A DNA stretch of 64,000 nucleotides from Xylocopa sonorina (Eukaryota > Arthropoda > Insecta > Hymenoptera > Apidae). The stretch is taken from assembly GCF_050948175.1 (NCBI RefSeq), contig NC_135206.1, forward strand, positions 2,061,170 through 2,125,169, in the 5' to 3' direction. This document shows, piece by piece, positions 24,361 to 36,739 of the stretch. How positions within the stretch are numbered: the first letter of the stretch is position 1; the number at the start of each line of letters is the position of its first letter. Under the pieces are notes generated by a model. It was not told the DNA's origin and searched no databases. It worked only from the letters and a program-made list of their open reading frames with translations. The translations under genes and the position numbers were made by a program.

Positions 24361-25620
24361 CATTTTCTAAGTTTGTTATTATAACAAGTTTATTAAATTA
24401 TCAAGTTTATTAAGTTATTAAGTTATTAAGTTATTAAGTTATCAACTTATGAAGTTACTAAGTTACTAAGTTATCAAGTTATCAAGTTACTAAGTTATCA
24501 AGTTATCAAGTTAATAAGTTATCAAGTTATCAAGTTAATAAGTTACTAAGTTATCAAGTTCCTAAGTTATCAAGTTCCTAAGTTATCAAGTTATCAAGTT
24601 ATTAAGTTACTAAGTTACTAAGTTACTAAGTTACTAAGTTACTAAGTTACTGAGTTATCAAATTTTTAAGTTACTAAGTTATCAAGTTATCAAGTTATCA
24701 AGTTATCAAGTTATTAAGTTACTAAGTTACTAAGTTACTAAGTTACTGAGTTATCAAGTTATCAAGTTATCAAGTTATTAAGTTACTAAGTTACTAAGTT
24801 ACTAAGTTACTAAGTTACTGAGTTATCAAATTATTAAGTTACTAAGTTACTAAGTTATCAAGTTATCAAGTTACTAAGTTATCAAGTTATCAAGTTAATA
24901 AGTTATCAAGTTATCAAGTTAATAAGTTACTAAGTTATCAAGTTCCTAAGTTATCAAGTTCCTAAGTTATCAAGTTATCAAGTTATTAAGTTACTAAGTT
25001 ACTAAGTTACTAAGTTACTAAGTTACTAAGTTACTAAGTTACTGAGTTATCAAATTTTTAAGTTACTAAGTTATCAAGTTATCAAGTTATCAAGTTATCA
25101 AGTTATTAAGTTACTAAGTTACTAAGTTACTAAGTTACTGAGTTATCAAGTTATCAAGTTATCAAGTTATTAAGTTACTAAGTTACTAAGTTACTAAGTT
25201 ACTAAGTTACTAAGTTACTAAGTTACTGAGTTATCAAATTATTAAGTTACTAAGTTACTAAGTTATCAAGTTATCAAGTTATTAAGTTACTAAGTTACTA
25301 AGTTACTGAGTTATCAAATTATTAAGTTACTAAGTTACTATGTTATCAAGTTATAAAGTTATCAAGTTACTAAGTTATCAAGTTATCAAGTTACTAAGTT
25401 ATTAAGTTATTAAGTTACTAAGTTACTAAGTTACTAAGTTACTAAATTACTAAGTTATTAAGTTATTAAGTCTTGAACTTATTAAGTTATTAAATTACTA
25501 AGTTATTAAGTTTATTAAGTCTATTAATTTATTAAGTCTATTAAGTTATCAAGTTTATTAAGTTATCAAGTTTATTAAGTTATCAAGTTTATTAAGTTAT
25601 CAAGTTTATTACGTTATTGC
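24361..25620. repeat. 8-bp minisatellite (AAGTTACT/AAGTTATC), ~155 copies
   Basis: Two main 8-bp variants, AAGTTACT and AAGTTATC, alternate in a non-random order. The rare variant AAGTTCCT marks a higher-order block: the CCTAAGTTATCAAGTTCCTA phrase begins at 24561 and 24945, 384 bp (48 units) apart. The right end degrades into ~15-bp units with TTTATTAAGTTATCAAG. Confidence 0.95.
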
Positions 25621-26690
25621 CTAAGTTTGTTGTTGTAAACTGAAAAAGAATATTTGCCTGCAATGCTTATGGGGGTCTCACGACAAATTTTCGTAAATAC
25701 AATAAGATCTTCAGAGTAAAAAGTTTAAGAAACTAATTTAGTAAATAGTAATTGTCTCTTTAACTCTTAGACTCTAAAGTAATTGAGATGTTTGCTCACT
25801 TTTCCAAGTAGTTTCAAATTTGCAATAATTATTTGTAAAGTAGGAGAAATTCTTAGCAATAGCTCAATTAGAAACAATTATTAGCAAATTTTGTTTCCTG
25901 CAATTAAATAAAAAAACTTAAGAAATCCTGATTTAGAAAATATCCATTTACAGTCTAAGGAACTAAACAGGAAAAAAGAAAATATCTATTGCAATGGTTA
26001 TTTGTAAATTAGAAGAAATTATTAGTAAGAGCTAAATTAGAAAGAGTAATTAAATTAAAAAGAATTATTAGTAAATTATTGGTAATTTTGATTCCCACAA
26101 TTGAATAAAAAATTGAGGAAATCCTGATTTAGAAAATATGCATTTAAAATCTAACGAACTATTTTTTAAGGTCTAAGGAACTATCTTTAAAGGAACCATT
26201 CTTTTATTTAGACTTTAAATAGATTTTAAGGCAACCAAAGTGTTTTCTCATTTTTCCAAATAGTTTCAAAAGATCTAAGCAACTATCTTTTTAACTCATA
26301 AACCTTAAAGCAACCAAAGTGTTCGTTCATTTATCCAAATAGTTTCAAAACTAATTCACAACAATTGTTTACAAATTATAAAGGAACATTGCATCCTACA
26401 ATTAAATAAAAAGTTTAGGAAACCCTGATTTAGAAAATATGCATTTAAAGTCTAAGGAATTATCTTTAAAGGAACCATTCTTTTATTTAGACTTTAAACA
26501 GATTTTAAGGCAACCAAAGCGTTTTCTCATTTTTCCAAATAGTTTCAAAAGATCTAAGCAACTATCTTTTTAACTCATAAACCTTAAAGCAACCAAAGTG
26601 TTCGTTCATTTATCCAAATAGTTTCAAAACTAATTCACAACAATTATTTAAAATTATAAAGAAACATTGCATCCCACAAAATGGACTCAT
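25621..26690. repeat. AT-rich island with a 279-bp tandem duplication
   Basis: The block with AGGAACCATTCTTTTATTTA, GGCAACCAAAGTGTTTTCTC and CCAAATAGTTTCAAAAC begins at 26191 and 26470. Diverged older pieces of the same block occur upstream (25740-25830). No gene is seen. Confidence 0.75.
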
Positions 26691-27289
26691 CATAATTTCT
26701 CGTTTTCATTAATTTCTCGTTTCAATTGACCAAAATCTAATCCAGTGAATGGAAAAAAGAGAGATTTGGATCGTACAATAAAGACGATGACAACGATTTC
26801 GATACGAACGCGAGCATATTACGTAACACACGGTCCATTTGAGATTGCAATGTCCAGTTTGCTTTAGATGACGCTGTGCAAAACCATTTCTCATTAGCGC
26901 TATTACAGTGGCGAGCAAAAGAAAGTTTTTAAATTGATATTTGCATAATGCACTTTCCCTTTCGTTTCAGTTTCCTGTTTTTCTTCTTACCATAGAGTAT
27001 AGTTTTATTTTTTTAGATTATGCCATTTCTTGTCAGTGTAAAGAGAGTAAGAGTTAATTGTAAGTGAGAATAAGGGGTGCTGTGGGGCTACAGTGACTCT
27101 GTTTGAACTGCCATTGAGAAGAACTTTCATTTCTTGGAGGAATTGATATTTAAATTCAATGTAGTTTAGTAATCTTGTTATTTTTTTAAGAATTAGCTAA
27201 GAAATCTTCAGTTTTTTTTAAAGAAAAAATGTAAAATGATATAGTTGGAAATATTTAATGAAAATGTTCTCTAGAAAGATTTTTTATAA
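26691..27289. other. Unique island with a Tc1/mariner-like terminus
   Basis: TTACAGTGGCGAGCAAAAG at about 26903-26921 resembles the outer end of Tc1-like elements (CAGTGG...CAAAAG after a TA). A partner terminus was not found in this island. A 69-codon minus-strand frame (26918-26709) reads away from it and is not recognised. The remainder is AT-rich unique sequence. Confidence 0.4.
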
Positions 27290-28140
27290 AAGCTTCAGAT
27301 CTTAGAGCTTTAATATTGAAAATTTTAGATCTCATGGTTTCAACTTAAAAGTTTCAAAGCTCAGAGCTTCAATTGTTAAAGCTTCAGAGTTTGAAATTTT
27401 AGATCTTAGAGCTTCAACTGTTAAAGCTTCAGAGCACAGAATTTCAGAACTCGAAGCTTCAATTCTTAAAGCTTCAGAGATTAAAATTTCAGATTTCAGA
27501 ACTTTAACTCTCAAAGTTTCAGATCTCCAAGCTAGAATTCTCAAAGCTTTAGAGCTAAAAATTTCAGATCTTAAAGCTTCAGAGCTCAAAATTTCAGATC
27601 TCAAAGCTTGAATTCTTAAAGCTTCAGAGCTCAAAATTTTAAATCTCAATGCTTCAACTCTCAAAGCTACAGATTTCAAAATTCCAGATCTCAGAGCTTC
27701 AACTCTTAAAGCTATAGACTTCAAAATTCCAGATCTCCAAGCTTCAATTTTCAAAGCTTCAGAACTAAAAATTTCAGATCTCAGAGCTTCAACTCTCAAA
27801 GCTTTAGAACTCAAAATTTCAGATTTCAGAGCCTCAATTCTCAAAGCTTCAGATCTCAGAGTTTCAAATCTCGAAGCCACAGAACTCAAAATTTCAGATC
27901 TCAGAGTTTCAACTCTCAAAGTTTCAAAGCTCAGAGCTTTAGACCTCAGAGTTTAAATTTTCAGGGCTTCAAAACTCAGAGCTTAAACTCTCAAAGCTTC
28001 AAAGCTGAAAACTTCAATTACGAAAAGCTTAAAAAATTATCAGAACTTCAACTCTCAAAGCTTCAGATCTCATAATTTCAAAACTGAAAATTTCAACTCT
28101 CAAAGCTTGAAACTTAAATTTACCACTCTCAAAGCTTCAA
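27290..28140. repeat. Second 15-bp minisatellite (CTTCAACTCTCAAAG type)
   Basis: 15-bp units such as CTTCAACTCTCAAAG, CTTCAGAGCTCAAAA and TTTCAGATCTCAGAG. CTTCAACTCTCAAAG matches the reversed-family unit CTTGAACTTTCTAAG at 12 of 15 positions, so this may be an old branch of that family. It gives a 195-codon minus-strand open frame of five-residue repeats (27919-27332), explained by the 15-bp register. Confidence 0.9.
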
Positions 28141-29010
28141 AGAAATGCTTGAAAAACCAACTCTACCAGCATAAATAAACTTAATTTATCTCGTTAACAA
28201 CGCTCTACTGATTCTAATGGTCCTTATTTTAATTAATAAAATTTCTTAGAAACAAAATTTTATATTTTCGACTTATTTTTTTTTTTTTTTGGTCGTTTAA
28301 AAATCGACATTTCTTTTGCATAAACTTAATAATACCAAAGTCATTGGAATTAATGATGCGAAGAATAATATAATACTAATTTACAATTATTCTCACTCTT
28401 TCAAGGATAATTCTTGTTACCTTCCCACGAGATGAAAGTAAAATTAAACGAGATTACGTAATTCTATTCTTCTTATTATCGTTTCTCACAATCGTCCTTC
28501 TTATTCGATCGCGAGCACGCGAACCTAATTAGAAGATATTTTCTGGAGCACGTATTTGCTTTAACAAGCAAAAATGATTGCACTGTTTTGCTCTTATTAA
28601 TAATGTATGCTGTGTTTGCTTGTATAACAAAGTAATTACATTTTTAAGTCACACTTTTCGTTTCTAATTAACGCTAGGTTTATCAAGAAGTCATTTTGAA
28701 CTTCTCCAAGGAAACTTTTTGTTAATTTAATAAAAGAAATAAATAATTTAATTAAAGAAAATTATTCTCATATTTTTTCTTGAAGAAAATTGTTCTTGTA
28801 TTTTCTATAAATATTTGAATCTGATCAGAGATTAGATTCGCGATTATGTATCTTATAAAATGAAAGGAAAAATTAATGAAAATATATTCTTGAAGAAAAT
28901 TAACGAAAAGTTTTCTCAAAGATGGATGTCTCACTCGGATGTCGCTTCTGACGAGATATCAGCATTGATTAATAAATTTTGTCAGAGACGCATCTTTTCT
29001 TGAACTTTTT
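28141..29010. other. Unique AT-rich island, no gene recognised
   Basis: Non-repetitive apart from a poly-T run near 28270 and a diverged duplication of TTCTTGAAGAAAATT (28779 and 28888). A 60-codon minus-strand frame is open but has no recognisable content. Confidence 0.4.
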
Positions 29011-30500
29011 TATTAGAATGGAAATTTTCTATTGCTAGTAGAAGTTAGCAATAATTTTCATTGCTGTTAGTTTCTATTGTTAATAATTTCCATTGCTAAT
29101 AGATTTCCTTGTTATTAGTTTCTATTTCTAATAATATCCATTGCTAATGGATTTCATTGTTATTAGTTCCTATTGCTAATTATTTCCATTGTTAATAGAT
29201 TTTATTGTTATTAGTTTCTATTGCTAATTACTTCCATTGGTAACAGATTTTATTGTTATTAGTTTCTATTGCTAATTATTTCGCTTACTAATAGATTTCA
29301 TTGCTAATAGATTTCATTGTTATTAGTTTCCACTGCTATTAGTTTCTGTTGCTAACTATTTCCATAGCTAATAATTTGCATTGCTATTAGTTTCTATTGC
29401 TAATTACTTCCATTGCTAATAGTTGCTATTGTTAATAATTTCCTTTGCTAATAATTTTCGTAGGTAACAATTTCCATAGTTAATAATTTCCATAACCAAT
29501 AATTTTCATTGCTAATAATTTCTATTGCTAATAGTTTCTTTTGCTGATAATTTCCTTTGCTAATAATTTCCATAACTAATAATTTGCATAGTTACTAATT
29601 TACTTTGCTAATAACTTCCATAGCTTATAATTTCCTTTGCTAATAATTTTCATAGCTAATAATTTCCATAGCTAATAATTTCCATAACTAATAATTTCAA
29701 TAGCTAATAATCTCCATTGCTAATAGTTTCTGTTGTTAATAATTTTCATAGCTAATAATTTCTATTGCTAATAGTTTCTTTTGCTGATAATTTCCTTTGC
29801 TAATAATTTCCATAACTAATAATTTTCATAGTTACTAATTTACTTTGCTAATAATTTCCATAGCTTATAATTTCCTTTGTTAATATTTTCCTTTGCTAAT
29901 AATTTTCATAGCTTATAATTTCCTTTGTTAATAATTTCCTTTGCTAATAATTTTCATAGCTAATAATTTCCATAGCTAATAATTTCCATAACTAATAATT
30001 TCCATAGCTAATAATCTCCATTGCTAATAGCTTCTGTTGTTAATAATTTTCATAGCTAATAATTTCTATTGCTAATAGTTTCTTTTGCTGATAATTTCCT
30101 TTGCTAATAATTTCCATAACTAATAATTTTCATAGTTACTAATTTACTTTGCTAATAATTTCCATAGCTTATAATTTCCTTTGTTAATATTTTCCTTTGC
30201 TAATAATTTTCATAGCTAATAATTTCCATAGCTAATAATTTCCATAACTAATAATTTCCATAGTTAATAATCTCCAATGCTAATAGTTTCTGTTGTTAAT
30301 AATTTTCATAGTTAATAATTTACTTTGCTAATAATTTCCAAAGCTAATATTTTCCTTTGCTAATAATTTCCATGGCTAATATCTTTCTTTGCTAATAATT
30401 TCCATTGCTAATAATTTCCATTATTAATATTTGCTATTGCTAATATTTCCCATTGCTAACAATTTCGATTGCTAACAGTTTCTCGTTCTAATAGTTTGTT
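29011..30500. repeat. 16-bp minisatellite, second array
   Basis: Same unit type as 19.5-22.1 kb (GCTAATAATTTCCATA). A higher-order block containing CATAGTTACTAATTTACTTT recurs with GTTACT at about 29591, 29831 and 30135. The steps are 240 and 304 bp, i.e. 15 and 19 units, so copies differ by whole units. Confidence 0.95.
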
Positions 30501-31200
30501 AGCGACTACTGCAATTTTTTAATCAATAGTTTCATCGTTAAATTACTCCTCACAAATTATATACTTTCTTTTATTATTTTCCTACGTTTGATACAATTAT
30601 TGCTTCTGTTTCTCTTTCATACCCTACACTTGAACTGCACCTATTTTTATTTTATTTTCTTTTTTTTTTATTATCATATATTATAGTACTTAGGTTTAAT
30701 AAGCTCTCATAAAATCCATAACTGAATTATTGTTTCTTTTTTTTTTTATTATTATCTATCAGAGTTCTCAGGTTTAACAAAATCCATATTTTCAGGTTTA
30801 AGAAAATTCATAACTGAATTATTGTTTTTTTTTTGCTATTATTATCTATTAGAGTTCTTAGGTTTAAAAAAATTATATTTTCATAAAATCCATAACTAAA
30901 CTATTGTTTTTTTAAAATTATTATTGCATTTCCTGAATGCAATTCTTGCCTTTTAGGCTCTTTGCCTCGTTTACATAAATTCTTACTTTTCGTTTCCCTG
31001 ATTTTATTTATGTTTTCACGCCGTGTTCCCTTTACACTTTCTTACTACGAATGATACTTTCTACTTTTCTATTGAAAGACGCGTTGTCTTACTACTCGAA
31101 GCTGATGGAACAGTTTGTACATTTGATCGCAATGAAAAGTAATTAAATATCCAATTAAATACCCAATGTGTTACGTTGCAATTACATAATCTCGATGATG
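30501..31200. repeat. Unique sequence with a ~90-bp T-rich tandem repeat
   Basis: Between about 30660 and 30920 a unit containing ATTATTATCTATCAGAGTTC, AGGTTTAACAAAATCCATA and AACTGAATTATTGTTTCTTT repeats three to four times. The right part (30930-31200) is unique, with no gene seen. Confidence 0.65.
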
Positions 31201-31690
31201 GCCCATTTGAGATAAATATAAATTAAAATAAAAATAGATATATATTTCATCCCAAAAATACAAATATAAATATATTCCATTAAAAATAAAAATTTAAATA
31301 TATTCCATTAAAAATAAAAATATAAATATATTCCATCACAAAAATACAAATATAAATATATTCCATTAAAAATAAAAATATAAATATATTCCATCACAAA
31401 AATAAAAATATAAATATATTCCATCCCAAAAATAAAAATATAAATATATTCCATCGCAAAAATAAAAATATAAATATATTCCATCCCAAGAATAAAAATA
31501 TAAATATATTCCATAACAAAAATAAAAATATAAATATATTCCATCCCAAAAATAAAAATATAAATATATTCCATTGAAAATAAAAATTTAAATATATTCC
31601 ATTAAAAATAAAAATATAAATATATTCCATCCCAAAAATAAAAATTTAAATATATTCCATAACAAAAATAAAAATATAAATATATTCCAT
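31201..31690. repeat. 30-bp repeat (AAATATATTCCATCCCAAAA), ~16 copies
   Basis: Units read AAAATATAAATATATTCCAT then CCCAAAAATA or a variant (CACAA, TAAAA, AACAA, CGCAA). The 30-bp unit gives an 88-codon minus-strand frame of ten-residue repeats, an artefact of the array. Confidence 0.95.
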
Positions 31691-32460
31691 GGAAGAAAAA
31701 TATAAAAGGCCATAAAACAGTTCAAACTATTTCCAAACAATCTAAATAAATTTGAATATTAAAATTAAAAAAAAAAATCGAGAAATTTGCTCATGACAGG
31801 AATAAGTACTTGAAAGGTTTATTAAAAATTTCGCTGAATTGATTGAATTACAATAGTTTTCGTCTGTTTATAATTATTTGCAACATTATTATTATTATTA
31901 TTTAATATTTATTTGCAACATTGCAATATTATTATTTAATATTTAATATTATCGTATTATATTATTATTAATTATTATATGTTATTTAATATTTAATAAT
32001 GAATATTTTTCGACCTTTTAATTTTATGACAAGGCTATACATAATAAATATTATTATTTAATATTTATTATTTATCGATCTTTTAATTTTGTAGCAAAGC
32101 TATATATAATATATATTAGAACATTTAATTTTGTATTATTATTGTATTATATTATATTATTTTTAATATTATATATTATTTAATATTTAATATTTAACTT
32201 TACATTATATTATCATTATTACTATATACTAGTTAATATTTAATATTTAATATTTTCTGACCTTTTAATTTGATAACAATATATTTATAATATTTAATAT
32301 TATTCTATTATATTATTATTAATTGTTAAATATTATTTAATGTTTATTATTTACTGATCTTTTAATTCTATAATAATGCTTGTGTTTTTCGTCCAATCGA
32401 GTCTGATTAAAATGCTGCAAGCACTTAAAATGAAATCGTTACGTTACGAATTCAGTTCGT
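31691..32460. repeat. AT-rich tract with diverged ~150-bp repeats, related to 38.1-38.3 kb
   Basis: Diverged copies of ACCTTTTAATTTTATGACAA and ATTTAATATTTATTATTTA occur near 32010, 32085, 32260 and 32360. The right end (about 32385-32443), with CTGATTAAAATGCTGCAAGC, matches 38265-38324. Confidence 0.65.
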
Positions 32461-32589
32461 TCTGTATTTAGTTCACGCGTCGCAGGTAGTCCACCTTAAA
32501 CTGGCACGATTTTTATGCGATTCTCAGCCCAAATTGAGTAAAAATATCCCAACATTTAAGAGTATCGTGAACGATGCAAGTAAAAGAAC

Positions 32590-34600
32590 TTTCGTAAATC
32601 TTCTCACCAATTAGTTATTAAATTAAAATCTTCTTGCGTTGGTCATTAATGGTTTAAACAAAACCCACTCTACATAAACAATTAACACTGCAAATAATCA
32701 AACTGTCATCTTAAATTAAAACTGACTAGCTTCTACTATAAACTAGCACTGTAAATTATTTTTCTCTCATTTCTAGAATCTTTCTTCAAGGATATATTAA
32801 AAAAAAAAATACAAATAATAACAAATATAATAAATAACAAATCAATTACTGTCCATTGTTGAAAACCACAAAAATAATCATCAAATCGAATCTAGAAATT
32901 TTGTCCAGCAATTACAAGTCTCTACCGTTGGTTCTTAATGGTCTAAACAAAACCCACCATAAATGAATAATTAACACTTCGAATAATCAAACTGTCATCT
33001 TAAATTAAAACTGACTAGCCTCTGCTATAAACTAGCATTATAAATTATTTTTCTCACATTTCTAGAATCTTTCTTCAAAGATATATTAAAAAAAAAAAAA
33101 AAATGGAACAATACAAATAATAACAAATATAATAAACAACAGATCAATTACTGTCCATTGTTGAAAACCACAAAAATAATCATCAAATCGAATCTAGAAA
33201 TTTTGTCCAGCAATTACAAGTCTCTACCGTTGGTTCTTAATGGTCTAAACAAAACCCACCATAATTGAATAATTAACACTTCCAATAATCAAACTGTCAT
33301 CTTAAATTAAAACTGACTAGCCTCTACTATAAATTAGCATTATAAATTATTTTTCTCTCATTTCTAGAATTTTTCTGCAAAGACGTATTAAAAAAAAAGA
33401 AAAAAATGAAATAACACAAGCTAAATAACAATAAATTAATTACTTTCAATTGTTGAAAACCCCAAAAGCAAACATCAAATCGAATCTACCATATATATAT
33501 ATTGTAAATCTTGTTCACTAATTATATTAAGTCTCTCACGTTGGTGCTTAATGATCTAAACAGAACCCACTCTAAATGAACAATTAATACTTCAAATATT
33601 CAAAAAGCCATCTCAAATTAAAATCGACTAGGTTCTACTGCAAACTAACATTATAAATTATTTTTCTCTCATTTCTAGAATCTTTTTTCAAAGACATATA
33701 AAAAAAAAAAATGAAACAGTGCAAGGCAAATGAACAATAAATTAATTACATTCAGTCATAGAAAACCACAAAAACTATCTACTATATATATGTATATACA
33801 TATAAATCGTAAATCTAGTCACTAATTACTTATTAACTCTCTCGCGTTGGTCCTTAATGGTCTAAACAAAACCCACTCTAAAGAAACAATAAATACTACA
33901 AATAATCAAATTGTCATTTTAAATTAAAATTGACTAGGTTCTACTACAAACTAGCACTGTAAATTATTTTTATCTCATTTCTAGAAGTTTTGTTCAAAGA
34001 TGTATTAAAAAAAAAAAATGAAACGTTACGAGCCCAATAAATAGCAAATTAATTACATTTAATTGTTCAAAACCACAAAAACTATCTACTATATATATAT
34101 GAACCGTAAATCTTGTCACTAATTACTTATTAAATCTCTCGCGTTGGTCCTTAATGGTCTAAACAAAACTCACCATAAATGAACAATAAACACTTCAAAC
34201 AATCAAACTGTCATCATAAATTAAAATTGACTAGATTGTACTATAAACTAGCACTATAAATACTTTTTTTCTCATTTCTGGAACCTTTCTTCAAAAACAT
34301 ATTAAAAAAAAAAATGGAATAATAGACAACTATAAAGCCCAATAAACAATAAATTAATTACTTTCAATTGTTGAAAACCACAAAAGCAAACATCAAAACA
34401 AATCTACTAATTACATTAAATCTCTCGCTTTGGTCCTTAATGGTCTACACAAAACCCACCATAAATGAACAATAAACACTTCAGATAATCAAACTGCCAT
34501 CGTAAATTAAAACTGACTAGGTTTTATTACAAACTAGCGCAATCAATTATTTTTCTCTCATTTGAAAAAGAGAAAATAATTAATCGCAAGTAAAATAATT
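32590..34600. repeat. ~300-bp satellite, seven copies
   Basis: The unit contains GTTGGTCCTTAATGGTCTAA, AACAAAACCCACTCTAAATG, AATCAAACTGTCATCTTAAA, GACTAGGTTCTACTATAAAC and TTTTTCTCTCATTTCTAGAA, then a poly-A run. GTTGGT-type starts fall near 32637, 32926, 33229, 33541, 33846, 34143 and 34431. A single inverted relative lies at 38990-39260. Confidence 0.9.
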
Positions 34601-35370
34601 CTTTCCAAAGTGAAACCAGTCCAAGTTCCTTAAGTCCACCAAATCATCGTTCAGATGATTATTAATCCGACACTCAACACACAGAAAAATCGAGAATTAA
34701 TCAAACAACAAATACTTCAAATAATCAAACTGTCATCCAAAATTAAAACTGATTAACTTCTACTAAAAACCATCACTATTGCTTAAAACTAACTTAAGTA
34801 ATTTAAACTAATTAAAGTTACTTAACTAATTTAAAAATAGTTAGTATTTCAATTGAAGTAACTAGTTTATAATTTAAACTAATTTAAGTAACATTGCTAG
34901 TTTACACTAATAAGTTCTACTTAAAACTAGCACTATTTTCTCTTGTTTCTAAAAAACAGAAATAATTAATCGCAAATAAAACAATTTTTTCAAAAGTGAA
35001 AGCACGAAAACGTCAAAAGAAATTAATGATAGTTTGTTAATCGTGCAATTGTTTCTTTAATAAAATTACGCTTGTGCATATTAATAATGAAAAATCCTGA
35101 AGAAACTGGAAATCATTAATATCGTTTCACCTAGAAATCTCAGAAAAGTTTTAAGTAAAACGAGAATTCTAAAATATCAGAAAACGTAAAGGATTAATAA
35201 AAATATAATTCAGTTTACTTGTTTAAATTTGTTGTTGAGCTTTGAAAAATTCGTTTATGGAGGTGCAATTTTGTTATAAGAATATTTAATTCATTTTCAT
35301 GATGAAGTTCTTAAATTTTTAAGAGTTTTACAGTTTGTTAGTGTAAATTTGCAAAAACTGAGATTTCTTC
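34600..35370. repeat. Composite region; 34886-35370 is a paralogue of 49733-50207
   Basis: The left part is a diverged continuation of the ~300-bp repeat. From about 34886 it carries one copy of the unit that is amplified tenfold at 48.2-49.9 kb (CTAGCACTATTTTCTCTTG, GAAAGCACGAAAACGTCAAA). It continues colinearly with 49890-50207 (GAAAAATCCTGAAGAAACTG, AATTTGTTGTTGAGCTTTGA). Confidence 0.8.
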
Positions 35371-36300
35371 AAAAGTGAAAGCAGTTAAAGTTCCTCAAAT
35401 CCCACAAATAATCGTCCAAATAATTACAAATCCAATTAAATCGACCTTGAAATCATTTTTCCGAAAGTTTCCCTCAAAATCCTCTAAAAAACACAATTTC
35501 TTCAAAAGAGAAAGCAGTTAAAGTTCTTCTAATTCCACAAATCATTGTCCAAATAATTACAAATCCAATTAAATCGACCTTGAAATCATTTTTCCGGAAG
35601 TTTCCCTCAAAATTCTCTAAAAAACACAATTTCTTCAAAAGTGAAAGCAGTTAAAGTTCCTCAAATCCCACAAATCATCGTCCAAATAATTACAAATCCA
35701 ATTACATCGACCTCGAAACCATTTTTCCGGAAGTTTCGCTCAAAATCCTCTAAAAAACACAATTTCTTCAAAAGTGAAAGCAGTTAAAGTTCTTCTAATT
35801 CCACAAATCATCGTCCAAATAATTACAAATCCAATTAAATCGACCATGAAACCATTTTTCCGGAAGTTTTCCTGAAAATCCACTAAAAAACACAATTTCT
35901 TCAAAAGTGAAAGCAGTTAAAGTTCCTCGAATTCCACAAATCATCGTCCAAATAATTACAAATCCAATTAAATGGACCTTGAAATCATTTTTCCGGAAGT
36001 TTCGCTCAAAATCCTCTAAAAAGCACAATTTCTTCAACAGTGAAAGCAGTTAAAGTTCCTCTAATTCCACAAATAATCGTCCAAATAATTACAAATCCAA
36101 TTAAATCGACCATGAAACCATTTTTCCGGAAGTTTCCCTCAAAATCCTCTAAAAAACACAATTTCTTCAAAAGTGAAAGCAGTTAAAGTTCCTCAAATCC
36201 CACAAATAATCGTCCAAATAATTACAAATCCAATTAAATGGACCTTGAAATCATTTTTCCGGAAGTTTCCCTGAAAATCCACTAAAAAACAGAATTTTTT
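35371..36300. repeat. 133-bp satellite, seven copies
   Basis: The unit contains GTGAAAGCAGTTAAAGTTCC, AAATAATTACAAATCCAATT, AAATCGACCTTGAAATCATT and TTTCCGGAAGTTTCCCTC. The GAAAGCAG phrase starts near 35375, 35509, 35643, 35776, 35909, 36042 and 36175, i.e. 133-134 bp. Copies are very similar, suggesting recent amplification. A minus-strand 80-codon frame (36037-35795) is an array by-product. Confidence 0.95.
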
Positions 36301-36325
36301 CAACAGTGTATTCTTGACGGATGTT

Positions 36326-36735
36326 ACTTACTCGTTTCGACGGTCCCAAAGTCCACATCCGGCGACGTAGCAACCGGAAACGTACTCCTCTGCAGTGGCA
36401 CAAGTGAGTCGAATGGATTTGGCGGGGAATTTAAGCTCGAAACGGAAGTAGAGGCGAGCAAAGTCGAAGAAGAGGAAGAGAACTGAGCGCAAACGCGTGA
36501 ATCGCGCACTGGAACCGACTGTGGGCCCAAGATTGCTCGAATGGGTCCTACGTACTGGCGCAAACTGGCGTCGACTGGGCAACATCTCCTCCGTGCGCGA
36601 GGTTCCCCTCTACGCGGACGAGAAAGAGGAAGAAAGTAGGCTTCGAGTGACCCCTCTCGTTCCGTGAATCGACTTCGCTATTACTCGCCACTAGGACGGA
36701 GGCAGGAATCGCGGCCTGGGCTTTCCAGTTGTTGT
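36326..36735 (-). other. Candidate first exon/promoter island with consensus 5' splice site
   Basis: A balanced-composition, CpG-rich island between two arrays. On the minus strand the sequence reads GGACCGTCGAAACGA then GTAAGTAACATCC, an excellent 5' splice site with the intron starting at 36331. One minus-strand frame opens at an ATG at 36585 (GAGGAGATGTTG context) and reaches the splice site without a stop. A second frame, with a Ser/Pro-rich peptide, is also open but lacks an ATG. No product is recognised. If real, the next exon lies below 36.3 kb, past the 133-bp array. A non-coding first exon or a promoter relic are alternatives. Confidence 0.4.
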
Positions 36736-36739
36736 GGAA

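Noticed and set aside
26709..26918. 69-codon minus-strand frame beside the Tc1-like end as a transposase fragment
   Set aside because: No DDE-type or helix-turn-helix motif is visible in the translation.
27332..27919. 195-codon minus-strand frame resembling pentapeptide-repeat protein
   Set aside because: The five-residue period comes from the 15-bp unit. The A(D/N)LXX pattern of true pentapeptide-repeat proteins is not kept, and there is no non-repeat domain.
31308..31630. Two minus-strand frames of repeated MEYIYIFIF-type peptides
   Set aside because: They are explained by the 30-bp AT-rich repeat in two frames.
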